Source: Botryosphaeria dothidea (taxonomy: Eukaryota; Ascomycota; Dothideomycetes; Botryosphaeriales; Botryosphaeriaceae). From it: a stretch of 64,000 bases of DNA. Below are positions 21,801-32,040 of the stretch, piece by piece. How positions within the stretch are numbered: position 1 is the first letter of the stretch; every line of letters starts with the position of its first letter. Location of the stretch: assembly GCA_011503125.2 (NCBI GenBank), contig WWBZ02000022.1, positions 868,001 through 932,000 of the forward strand, in the 5' to 3' direction. The notes beneath the pieces were generated by a model. It was not told where the DNA came from and ran no database searches. It saw only the letters and a program-made list of their open reading frames with translations. Position numbers and translations under genes: made by a program.

Positions 21801-23604
21801 ATGTCGACTGTTTTCAACAGATCCCCTTTGGGGAAGTACGTGGCCAGCATTAGAGCCTCTCCAGACGGTCTATTCAACAGACACTTGATATCGACCATCG
21901 TCATGTATGCCCTCTGTGGCATGCCAAAAGGTGAGTTCCCCGAATATCGACCTCGTTTCAGATTACAGGTTTAACGTGCCACTACAGGTTGGGATGAGGG
22001 TACCACGGCATCAATTACCCAGCTCAAGGCATTTCAACGGCAATTTAGCGTGACTCCCAAAGGCAATCCCGAGCAGATCTCAAACATCGTGTCTTTCGTC
22101 AACATTACGGCCGGCATTGGCGCACTCTTCTCCTTCCTCATCAACGACAGAATCGGTCGGATCTGGTCATACCGGCTCTACATGGCCATCTACGCCATCG
22201 GGAACGTCATCGAGACCTTCTCAGGCGGTAGTCTACCTGCTCTCTACATCGGCCGGCTGGTAGAAGGTGCGGGAGTGGGAGCTTGCTCTGTCGTAGGTCC
22301 CATGGCCATCGTCGAAATCGCGCCGGCTGCCACACGAGGACTGATGACGCTTTGGTTCAACGTCTGCATGCTGTCCTCGCAGATGATCGGAATCTTCACC
22401 GTCTTTGGCTGCGACCGCCATGTTTCCGCTGCAAAGAACCTACAGTACCAGGTCCCCTTCTTCGTTCAGTGCTTCGTACCGGCCATCGGCATCACAATGT
22501 CGATCTTCCTTCACGAAGCACCCCGCTGGCTTTGCCTTAGAGACAGGCACGAGGAAGCCCTGTCTACACTCGTTACCATCAGGGGGCTGAGCCACGACCA
22601 CCCCTACGTTCTGGAAGAATGGGATCGGATGAGCGACCAGGTAGCTCGTGAGAAGGAAGAGTTCGGTGGTCTCGGCTACACCTCGATCCTGCGGGAAACG
22701 TTCTGCACCCGCTCGAATCTCGAACGCCTTCAGCTGGTCGTTGTGGCCTACATCCTCGCTTAGTTCTCCGGTGCAAACTCAGTCACAAACTACCTGCCGG
22801 AGATCTTTGGCATCGTTGGCGTTGACTCGACGGAGGTGAAGGTCTACGCATCCGGGCTCTACGCCCTTGCCAAAGTGGTTTGTTGTGTTGCAGCATCTCC
22901 ATTCTTCGTCGACGTGGTCGGCCGGAGAAAGTCACTGTTCATTGGCATCACCACACAGATGCTCTGCCACAGCTATCTTGCTGGCTACCTGAAATTCTTC
23001 GTCAGGAATGAAGACAGCGTTCCCAAAGGAGCCTCGGATGCTGCCATTGGAGTCATCTACATACATTCCTTCGGGTGGGCAGTAGGTATGTATTGAATCA
23101 ATTCCCATCGCATTGATCGATACTTAGCAGAACTCAGGGCTTTACACTCTCCCATACCTCTTCGGAGCAGAACTCTGGCCCAACAGACTCCGCTCCTTTG
23201 GCGGCGCTCTGTCTCAATGTTTCCACTGGTTCTTCTACTTCGCCATCACAAAGGCAACGTCCTCGCTTTTGAACTCGATGGACCAATGGGGCGCCTTCGT
23301 TTTCTTTGCTGCCTGGTGTCTGATTGCTGTTGTCTACGTATTCATCATGGTTCCCGAGACGGCAGGGAGAGCGTTGGAAAACATCGATGATCTCTTCCAG
23401 CATCCCTGGTACATGATGAGGAAGTACGCACATACAAAAGATCCCGAATCAGAGAAAGTCTTGTCAATGGAGTCCAGGTAGGGAAACATTTTAGTCTTTT
23501 GATGAACATCGGCTTATATGTCTTTCAGAGATAATGAAAAGGGCTTGAGCAACCATCCAACAAAGATGAGCGTGGAGCAAGTTGAAAATATCGAGGCAAG
23601 GTAG
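21801..23604 (+). pseudogene. MFS sugar-type transporter with an in-frame TAG
   Basis: Major facilitator of the sugar transporter family, four exons: 21801-21930, 21988-23085, 23138-23477 and 23529-23604. It is 547 codons if the stop is ignored. Family marks: GWDEGTTASIT near TM1, RIGRIWSY after TM2, GRLVEGAGVGA in TM4, FSGANSVTNY in TM7, VGRRKSLF, and PETAGRALENID at the end of TM12. The acidic C-terminal tail is as usual. TM7 is interrupted: the codon before FSGANS is TAG (22761-22763), where family members have Gln. A single C-to-T change of CAG would explain it. The product would stop after six helices. The last exon is inferred from a GT-AG intron; without it the frame ends at 23481. Substrate is unknown. 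The genomic neighbours suggest an organic acid or aromatic acid. Confidence 0.85.
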
Positions 23605-24006
23605 AGGATGTCTTCATTGAAGAATCCACTGATCAACCTGCAATCTGAGACCGCCCCATAGATATGATATCAGGTGGCCAGATACATTTATTGATATGAA
23701 GTGTCACATCTACAATGATCCAATCAAAGGAGATCATGCAGTGTTCGTGATTGCGCTTGATTGTTCATTTCCATAATCTTCCCGCCTCTGGGAACATTGA
23801 GTTCTCTTTGGATGAGAGTATCAACCAAATAATGCCCGAGATTCGACATGGGTGACTGATCTCTCGAAATGTGCCGCACAATGGCATTTCTCCTACGTGT
23901 CGGGCCTATCCATCGCTCCGGATTCAAAGTCATCGGATGCTTCCGAAAGAATACCTACTTAAGCATTGGAAGAACTAAAGGTAACCGAATATCCATTTTG
24001 GCAGAA
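23605..24006. other. Intergenic region before the amidohydrolase remnant
   Basis: About 400 bases, AT-richer than the genes around it. No coding frame or RNA gene recognised. Confidence 0.45.
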
Positions 24007-25230
24007 TGAGTGCGGCCCAGATCCCGAGCGGGGATACGTCGAGTATGAATGGCCAAGTTTTCACTCCGGAAGGCCGCAATGCCCACGACTCAGATGAAAC
24101 GAACAAGAACATGGCGCCCATGTCTGCTGCAGCTCTTCCATCGTACGTAATATCCACTCACGATTCACTATAAGAAGCCTTAATGTTTACTGTTTCAGGC
24201 TTTACAAGTAGAAAGCTGATTTTGCGTAGCTTTTGTCAACCAGCAGTCTACGGCAACGTTGACTGGCATCTTCCCCGTGGCTCATGGGACACTCATGTCC
24301 ATGTCTTTGAGCCTTAGAGGTACCCCTTCTCTCCGGACCGAGCATACACTCCAGTCTCAGCCCTATATGAAGAGCTACTTGCGTTCAATTCTAACCTCAC
24401 CGTCACTCATACGCCTCAAAATATTGTCCTTGTCCAACCATCGCCATACGGCACAGACAATTCGTTGATCCTTGATCTTCTCCGCAATCATTCTTTATCC
24501 CAGCAAAATAGTGTGCTTCGAGAAATCGCTGTCATCGACCCCAAAAATTGTGGCAGACGAGCAGCTCCTGAGGATGAATGATCTCGGCGTGAGAGGCATC
24601 CGCATCAACACTCAAGCATCGAATTCCTCGGAGGGTGTTGAGGAACTCCGCAGCAGTATCTCTTCAGCGGCCGAAAGAGTCAAGCATCTCAAAAACTGGA
24701 AATGCCAGCTGTTCATCTCTGGAGAAAGCTGGGACCGTGAGCGCTCTCCATTCATGCATATGCTGCCCGTCACTGGACTCACACTCCAACAGACATCCGG
24801 AGCACGATCGAGAGCCTCCCAATCCCAGTCATCGCAGACCACCAAGGCGGGATTGGGGGCCTTTCGGAACCTCCAAACGGGTCTACGGACGTGCTCTCCC
24901 AACCGGGATTCGCATCGCTTCTGGCGCTGGCCAAGAGCGGGAAAGTGTTCGTGAAGATCTCTGGGCTGTATCGCTCTTCGGCTCTCACTACGAGCGGATA
25001 TAACGATCTGGAAGCGACGATCAAGGCCTTCGCGCGAGAAGTCCCGCAATAGCTCATCTGGGGCTCAGACTGGCCTCATACTGGTGGAAACCGCACAGGA
25101 GCCTCGAAGGATGTGCCTGAGTAGTTTAGGACGGTTGATGATGTCGCGGTTCTCAAGAACATCAGGAAATGGGTTGGGCCGGAGTTGTGGTACCGGATGA
25201 CGGTGATTACTCCCGCAAAGCTGTACCTCT
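24007..25230 (+). pseudogene. Amidohydrolase_2 family enzyme, multiply broken pseudogene
   Basis: Remnants of a metal-dependent amidohydrolase (PF04909 type). The metal-binding WDTHVHVF is visible at about 24280-24310, followed by RYPFSPDRAYTP. The middle has GVRGIRIN and ADHQGG, and the end has LIWGSDWPHTGG, the conserved late Asp region. Lesions: a TAG right after HVHVFEP (24313-24315), a frame change in the A-run at about 24540, another near 24740, and TAGs at 25050-25052 and 25123-25125. The last two lie where Gln codons would be natural. The 5' part (ATG at 24007, intron from 24143) is poorly defined. The family includes LigI, which hydrolyses 2-pyrone-4,6-dicarboxylate in aromatic catabolism, and many decarboxylases. 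The WGSDWPH end is like LigI but not diagnostic. Confidence 0.75.
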
Positions 25231-25779
25231 GATGATGAAAAGGGGTTATGCCACCACAACCCTTAGCCAACTTGTATGGTGTGATACAGATAGAACAATG
25301 AAAGCATTTGATGTGTGTTTTTAGATGATGGAGTCTATGCACTGCACTGCTTCGTGTGTTTGGTTGGTCCGCTTTATCGGCCGTGCGATTGCTCAACGAG
25401 CTCTGCCATCTTCATTATGCACACAATGCGTTGTCCCCAAAGTATTGTGTCAGCTTCAAAAGATTCATCTCATTTCATGGATGAAATTCAGTAAGTGTCG
25501 GTACCTCCGACGCAACCTCCGTTGTTTGGTCCAGCAAGATCGGGTACATCCGACCCACCTCTATTAAGACCCAGCAACGGCAGCTTCAAACCGCACACAC
25601 CCCATCCAAAAAACCACCCTCCCCAAGCATGCCCTCACCAAGATCCCTCACTCCGCGCGCTCTCACCCCTCGAACCTCCACCCCCCCGCGCCCTCCCCTC
25701 CCTCCGTGACCTCCACACCACCCCCGGCCCCCTCCGCCGCCGCCGCCGCCGCCGCCGCCGCCAGCAAAACCGCCTCGAA
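25231..25779. other. Intergenic and decayed 5' part of the PrpF gene
   Basis: The first half shows no coding feature. The second half is C-rich, ends in a CCG repeat, and presumably once encoded the N-terminus of the PrpF protein. No ATG in the right frame reaches the conserved part. Confidence 0.45.
25734..25762. repeat. CCG trinucleotide microsatellite
   Basis: About nine CCG units just upstream of the conserved PrpF coding part. It encodes a run of Arg, Ala or Pro depending on frame and produces long spurious frames on both strands. Confidence 0.85.
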
Positions 25780-26933
25780 GCCTCCTAATACCGCGGCGGC
25801 ACCTCGCGCGCCCTTTTCTTCCGCCAATCCGACCTCCCCGCCGCGCGCGCGCTCTGGCCGTCCATCTTCCTCCGCACGCTCGGCTCGCCCGACCGCAACG
25901 GCCGCCAGCTCGACGGCCTGGGCGGCGGCACGTCGTCGCTCTCCAAAGTCTGCGTCGTCGGCCCCTCCGCGCATCCGGCCGCCGACGTCGACTACACCTT
26001 CGGCGCGGTCGGCGTGCGGGACGACGAGGTCGACTTCTCGAGCAACTGCGGGAACATGACGAGCGCGGTGGGGCCGTTCGCGGTGGACGGCGGGTTGTGC
26101 GCGGTGGGCGACGGGGAGGCGGTGGTCCGGATCCACAACACGAACACGGGGAAGATCGTGCACACGCGGTTCGCCGTGGAGGGGGGCGAGGCGGTGGCGG
26201 AGGGCGGATTCGCGATCGACGGGGTGGCGGGAACGGGGGCGAAGGTGCGGCTGAGCTTCTTGGATCCGGCGTAGGTCTTGCTCTGCTGCGTGCTCGTTCG
26301 AGTTGTGCGAACTGACGTTTGCGTGTGGACAGCGGGTCGAAGACGGGGAAACTGCTGCCCACCGGGCATGTGGTGGATATTTTTGATGGCGTCGAGGCGA
26401 CGTGCGTGGATGTGGGGAATCCTTGCGTCTTCGTCCAGGCGGCGGAGCTGGGTGTTGATGGCGGCATGCTGTCGCACGATATTGAGGCTCGCCCTACTCT
26501 TCTCAAGCGCTTGGACTCCATACGGAGGAAAGCTGCCGTTGCCATGGGGATCTCAGCCAACGACGACTCCGTGCCGGGCTCTATACCGAAGATCGCGATG
26601 GTGTCTGCGCCGCATTCGCACCAGATCTTATCAGGGGAGACCCTGGATGAAAGCAACTGCGACCTCGTCGTTAGGGCGATCTCAGTGGGTCAGCCCCATG
26701 GAGCTGTGCCTATCACGGTGGCGATGGCTCTGGCGGCTGCGTCGAGGGTTGAGGGGTCCACTATCCAGCGCAACACTTCGTCTAGTCCAGTGGACCCCGA
26801 TGGCGTTACTATCGGGCACAACAGCGGCAAGATTCTTGTCGCGGCGAACTTCGCAGAAGACGGGCATTTGGTGGATGATACGGTATTCCGCACGGCGAGG
26901 AGATTGATGGAGGGCACCATATTCTGGAAATAA
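25780..26933 (+). pseudogene. PrpF-family isomerase (aconitate / oxalomesaconate type), 5' end broken
   Basis: Member of the PrpF family (PF04303), diaminopimelate-epimerase-fold isomerases acting on 2-methylaconitate, aconitate or 4-oxalomesaconate. Conserved pieces in order: YRGGTSRALFF, SPDRNGRQLDGLGGGTSSLSK, the catalytic VDFSSNCGNM, LPTGHVVD, VGNPCVFV and RAISVGQPHGAVPIT. One 62-base intron (26271-26332) joins DPA to GSKTGK in frame. The C-terminal end at 26933 is normal. At the start, the codon before YRGGTS is TAA (25786-25788), where the family has Tyr. Upstream there is only a CCG repeat and no ATG in frame. A start at the ATG of the CGNM motif would lack the first third and the first catalytic Cys. 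I read it as inactivated at the 5' end, or as a sequence error. Confidence 0.8.
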
Positions 26934-27089
26934 GCCCTATTACTGGAAAGGCTGCGGAACTATTTGTCAAATTACAGACATGAGGCTAGTGAAATACATG
27001 TTAATTTTCGCGGGAGACGGTACTTTGTCCACCTGCCTGCACATTCCCATCTCGCTGCCTTCTTTTGGACCCGTCTTCAATCCAACTCT

Positions 27090-28495
27090 TCACAATCGTG
27101 CTGTGCGCCAACCCACGTCATCGAAATCCAGCGCGTCTTCCGCAGCCAGGGGAACCTCCCCGCAATACAGCGTGTCAAACACATGTTCGCCGTAGATCGG
27201 CAGCGTCGTCGACGAGGCGCAAGGACACCTGTCATCAGCCTCCCTGCTCGCCTCCAGACCCGACGGGCTGCTCCTAATGGGGACAAAGAGCTGCGGGGAA
27301 AAGACAACTGATTTCTGTGCGTTTTGATTAACGTCAGTGTTTGGTTGATGATTGGTCAAGCGGGACACCCTTACCCCGCAAGTCTTCCCCTGTGCATCCT
27401 CGGTAGTTACCGTCGCCCGAAGCTTGTATCGCACCTTCAGGTTGTCTTCATCGACACTCTGGGTTGGTGAGTATGGCGGTAAGGGGAGAGGTAGAGGAAC
27501 GGAGAAGCATATTGCATCCGCGCAGTCGTCATGCGCGGCTGGAGTGTGCTCCAGAAATGCTGCGATATCGCTGGGCTGTAGTGTGGTTGACGTTATATGC
27601 CGCTCGTTCTTAGTGGTGCGCCATGGGCTGCCATCTTTTGTGACGATGAGCTGGACGATCTGGAAAAGATTGAGCTGAATTGAGTGGATTTTGATGGGCT
27701 TTGTATGATGGGCTGTGAGTTTGAAGTCGAGGATCAGGTCGCCGTCTATGGGCTCGTAGGGCTGTGGTAGCGAAACTTGGCAGGTGAAGTCGGAGGGGAA
27801 GCATAGCTCGCGAATCTGAGAGAAGTGTCAGTGTTTCTGTGGCTGCTGTGGAATGGAAGGAGCAAGGCCTTACGGAAGGAGCAAAGAAGAGGTCGTCAGA
27901 CCAGAAAGATGGCGATTTGATTAGTCTGAGGTGCTCTGTTGTTCTGGTGGTCTTGGATAGAATGCCGGTGGTCACTTCGGCCGTGATGGCATAGCAGATG
28001 TAAGAGTCCTGCGGCAGCCAAGTCACGGATTCCGGAAGGTCTCCGGTCAAGGTGAAGGAGAAGGGCCATGTGTATAGACCTGGCTCGGCCCTACTTGCTT
28101 GAGCAGCGCTCTTCACGTAGGTATGAAGCCTCTGCTCTTGACGAAGGATGATTTCCTTTTGGCCGACATTTTGTGGTTGGAGTGTGTTTGTCAACCAGCT
28201 GCGAGTCGTTAATGGGAAAGCGCGTGATTGGACGGAGTTTGTAAGGGTGAAAGCTACCTGACTTTGCGGGTTCCCTGTAGCAGTACTTTGACGGATTTAA
28301 TCGTCGTCGCACTTTGCGTGTAGAAAGTGACGTCGCCTTGGATGACCTGCTTCTGGCCATCTCGGTGAGAGCGACGGAAGACGACGTCCTTGGAGTCGAG
28401 CCTGCAAGAGCGCACGAGTCAACACCGTTGTGTCGCAAGCCCGACGAAAATGCATACCTTATCCTGAGGCTCTTATCAGGATTGCAAGGCACCAT
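27090..28495 (-). CDS. Arrestin-like domain protein, 382 aa
   Basis: Five exons on the minus strand: 28495-28458, 28401-28258, 28198-27874, 27815-27375 and 27290-27090. Introns have GT-AG ends and keep phase. The N-terminal arrestin sandwich is shown by VVFRRSHRDGQKQVIQGDVTF, SVKVLLQGTRKV, then WPFSFTLTGDLPESV and ICYAITAEV. The second sandwich is shown by CQVSLPQPYEP, ILDFKLTAHH and KIHSIQLNLFQIVQL, and the family-type ending IYGEHVFDTLY. In fungi, arrestin-like proteins bring ubiquitin ligase to membrane transporters, and this short form probably serves a related adaptor role. It lacks a clear PY motif. The first exon is short (13 codons), so the start is the least certain part. Its frame is intact, in contrast to the broken genes on its left. 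Confidence 0.78.
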
Positions 28496-29170
28496 TTTCG
28501 AGATCAGATGGAGAGTATTGGCGTTGTGGCGTCGAAGGATTGTGCGGTGAGTATTGAAGTACTGGAGGCAATGATGTGATATCAGGCTATGAAGCGTGAG
28601 ATCAGTTTCAGGTTTTTGTAGTTTTCCTGTTCTGCATGCAAATCGGCCCTCAAAGAAAATCAAACACGTGAACCTCTCGTGCTGCGTCAGAGGGCTGTAA
28701 AAGGGCTGGCCTCTGAGCCCGGGCGGGGTCCTCGTTGGTAGCTAAAACAGAAGCGTAAGCGCCCGGTGTTTCCCAAACCAGAAACGCTGCCGCCAGCAGG
28801 TGCGGCCCGCCGCCAGGAGCGCGCACTACTGCCCAAGTGGGAAGCAATCTCAACCACCTTGGCCTATCACGCCCGCTCAGTCATCCATCATGCAGATTAT
28901 GCTTTTGCTCAGATGCGGTGTCTCTGCTGGACCAAACGGCCACCACACGGCCCGGGCTGTGACTCAAAACAAGGGAAGACCAATCCTGGCTTACAAAACG
29001 CCCCCCAAAAGTGTGGAGAAGAAGACAAAATCCCAAGGCGCCGCGCATCCGAAGTCGTACCAGGCCGGGCCATCCTGGTCGGTGCACTGACAACATGATT
29101 TTCCTCTTCGGGAAAGTTGATAATGGGAAATGCCTGAAAAGTATTGCCGAGACTTCTACAAACGATTACG
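28496..29170. other. Intergenic region 5' of the arrestin gene and 3' of the acetyltransferase gene
   Basis: 675 bases with no recognised gene. Frames of about 100 codons at 28766-29098 overlap each other in different registers and look like chance. Confidence 0.45.
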
Positions 29171-29901
29171 TCAAAGTGACCCCTTTGGCTCCGGAGTTGA
29201 AGGCATAGGATTTTCCTCGATTTTTGGAAGCGGCGTGACCTTCTTCACAACCTTTGCCGGTGAACCGACCGCAACGCTCCAAGCCGGAATATCCTTGGTC
29301 GCTGTAGAGTTGGCGTCAATCGTGCAGCCATCGCCAATAGTGACTCCAGGCAAGATCACTACATGCCCACCGATCCAGCAGTCGTTCCCAATAATCACCG
29401 GCTTCGCAAACTCTACCTTGTCCCTCCGACTCTGCGCTTCCGTCTCGTGGGCTGCCGCGAAGATTGACACGTTCGGTCCGACCAGGACTCTGTCACCAAT
29501 CGTGACTAGGCCGCAGTCCAGAATAGTAAGATTGAAGTTGGAATAAAAGCGCTTGCCGAGGCTGATGTTGCACCCGTAATCGATGGAGAATGGAGGCTCG
29601 ATGATGGTCTCGTCGTCGAGGCGGCCGATGATTTCGTGGAGCATCGCGAGCCGAGTCTTCTGGAGCGTCTCGAAGTTGGCGTTGGCTTCCGGTGGGAAGT
29701 AGTTGTTGTATCGGTGGGCCCAGGCGCGGGCTTTGAAGCGTGCATTTTCAAGCTCAGGGATAAGGGCATCGTACCTGCGTCATCGTGTAAGATATACAAT
29801 CTCGAAAAGATGTGCTGTTCAAGTGAAGAGACTTACAGCATCCCCGAGATCATGCGCTCGTACTGTTCGCACCAAGGAACATTCTCCAGTCTCCACGCCA
29901 T
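29171..29901 (-). CDS. Maltose/galactoside-type O-acetyltransferase, 222 aa
   Basis: Sugar O-acetyltransferase of the left-handed beta-helix (hexapeptide) family. It moves acetyl from acetyl-CoA to a sugar hydroxyl, probably in the cytosol. Exons 29901-29837 and 29774-29171 are joined by a GT-AG intron at 29775-29836. The N-terminal Mac domain includes ERMISGMLYDALIPEL and RAWAHRYN. The helix repeats follow from DYGCNISLG through VLVGPNVSIFAAAHE, with the catalytic His in AAAHE, to GNDCWIGGHVVILPGVTIG and SVAVGSPAKVVK. Length and order match the bacterial Maa/LacA group and its fungal homologues. The ATG at 29901 is the first one after a TATA box at 30005-30012. Confidence 0.9.
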
Positions 29902-30780
29902 CCTCACTTGCTCCAAATCCTTCGCAATAGCCGCTATGGTTCCTTTTCCTGTAATGCACTCTTGGAAAGCTCGGCGCGGTCTCAGGTCTGGAGCCTTGGC
30001 GGCCTTTATATAGGCATCTCGGTCATTCCGAGCAACCGGCTCTCATCACTGTCGGCAGCCTCCATCCGTACAAACGTCCCCTATTACATCAGTTATCCAC
30101 ATGGCGTGGTTTGGAGCATTGCAAATGAAGGCGGTTTTGCGCAATGGACTCATACTGCCTTTTCCGTGAGAATTTGCCCTTTACGGAAAAAAATCGGTAG
30201 AAGAGCGGAAGAAGAGACTGCCATTTGAAGGTCCTCCTGAAATGGACAGATTAGGAAACGCCATTTGTGGAACTACAAAAGCTCTACGTTAAGCTCCACG
30301 TCAGTACATCAGCGACTTCCGAGACGTCCGTAAGTACAGTTCACCATGCTCTGAATTGACATGCTGTGCTCCAAAGTCTGAATGAATTGCGCCTACGGTA
30401 AGAAGGTGCTATAGTTCTCTTTCCTGGCTTGGTCCGCGTCAGAGGTCTGAACGAAAGACTAAGTTTTCAGAAGAGTGGTAGGATGAAACCTGGAGTTACG
30501 TTCTGCCGTTCTGCGGTTCCAACGGTTCAACGCCTTTGATCCAAAATCTCGAAAATCTCGTAGTTCGCAAAGCATTATCCATTCTGTCTATTGTCTTGTT
30601 CAGTCTGTAAAATGGTATCTCACCCAAACGCCCTCTTCCGGTATCGGCGAAGCTCGGCCATCTTCTCCTCCACACTTCCACCTGCCATTCTCGCCCTTGC
30701 CCGACCTCTGCAACTCCTCGATGGACAGCGTAAGAGCATTATCGAATCCACATAGGACCCTCCGCCCGCAATCATCCACC
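29902..30780. other. Intergenic region between acetyltransferase and CoA-binding genes
   Basis: About 880 bases, holding the promoter of the acetyltransferase and the 3' flank of the CoA-binding gene. No coding region recognised. Confidence 0.45.
30005..30012 (-). promoter_or_regulatory. TATA box of the acetyltransferase gene
   Basis: TATATAAA on the minus strand, about 105 bases upstream of the ATG at 29901. It overlaps a short ATG...TAA, so translation cannot start further upstream in this frame. Confidence 0.55.
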
Positions 30781-31340
30781 TCACAGCCTCGCGGCCTCCC
30801 ACTCCCTCCCCGCAACCTTCAGCCCCTCCTCCCCATCAACCAACACGCACCACCCCTCGCCATGTCCGCCATTCCTGCCCCAGAAATCATCCGCAATCAC
30901 GGCGCCAGGAAACGCGCTCTCCGCGTACTCCAGCACCTCCTTGTCGAACGTGCCCGGCTGCAGCCAGACGGCGCGGATGCCAGCCTCCTTGGCCTCCTTG
31001 AGCAACTGCAGGGTGACGGGCGGCGGCGTGATGACGGAGAGCGAGGTCTCGGTCGGGGAAGGGAGCGCGGAGGGAGAGGCGGCGGTGGGGTAGTTGCGGT
31101 TGAGGGCGGTGATGGTGGGATTGCGGGGGTTGAGCGGCGTGACGGGGAGGGAGTGTGTTAGGTACCATATGAAGACTATTGGAGGTCGTTAGCGAGACGT
31201 GTTCCGGGAGCTGGGCAGTGCGAATGGGCGTGTGGGAAGCTGTAGGAATCACCTTTGTGGCCGAATTTGGAGCGGTCGGAGCTAGCGCCAGCGACGGCGA
31301 AGCGCGGGGAGGCGAAGAAGGTCTTGAGTGCTGCTTCCAT
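30781..31340 (-). CDS. CoA-binding domain protein (YccU type), 160 aa
   Basis: Small cytosolic protein of the CoA_binding family (PF13380), a Rossmann-fold domain. Exons 31340-31253 and 31175-30781 with a 77-base GT-AG intron. Landmarks: the start FFASPRFAVAGASSDRSKFGHK, the second strand VTPLNPRNPTI, then SVITPPPVTLQLLKEAKEAGI, VWLQPGTFDKEVLEYAE and VIADD followed by a charged C-terminus. The glycine-rich AVAGASSD is the nucleotide-binding loop. The function of the family is not well defined. Length and motif spacing match, and no lesion is seen. Confidence 0.88.
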
Positions 31341-32040
31341 GGTGAAAGTGGAGAGTAGAGAGCTTGGGGAGCGGATGTGGACGCGTGGTGCATCGGAGGG
31401 GGCGCGGGGTGGAAATTATGTTGCGCAACGCGCATGACGTCGTTTCCCGCGGCGGTTGCGTGAACTCCGACTGCGGAAGGTCGCCCCTCTACTCAGCACC
31501 TTCCACACCATGCCAAGCTGGCTATCTCGGCTGACCCTTGCTAGCCCTGATATGCTCAATGACCACCTTCTGTTTCAGCGAGACACTGCCTGCTTGTGCA
31601 CTGGGATCTGCACGGTTTCTCAAATTCATCCTGGCTGTGTTTGCAACTCAGCTCCCCCTTCGACATTTGGCGCATTTTGGATCATTGATCTGTCTGCCTG
31701 CATTCCCTTGCGTCAAAGCCATGATTCAGACATGACTCTGCTATCTTGTATCCAAGGCTGAAAGGACAAAGAGCCGAGCTCTGCATGCCTCATCCTTTAT
31801 GTGCTATGAAGGGGTAACTTGCGTAACGAGTAGACCAAAATACACATCCCTTTTATAGCGATCCGGACGCAACTGTATCACACACACCGGCAACCAAATC
31901 TGGGGGAACTGGCGGCTGAGCATGGTTCTGTGTGTTCTATTACCAGCGACTGTCGATTCTAGTCATGCTCAAATACCTTTTTATCTTCACCTCTTCCACA
32001 CAGAGTTGCCACATGTCACGCCATCACTAAAACTATTCAT
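31341..32040. other. Intergenic region with the promoter of the first membrane protein
   Basis: 700 bases between divergently transcribed genes (CoA-binding gene on the minus strand, membrane protein on the plus strand). Open frames in 31456-31761 are not supported by any family. The last 150 bases are AT-richer and likely hold the plus-strand promoter. Confidence 0.45.

Noticed and set aside
25586..26656. 356-codon Arg/Pro-rich minus-strand frame
   Set aside because: It is the reverse of the PrpF coding region and the CCG repeat; the plus strand carries recognisable motifs.
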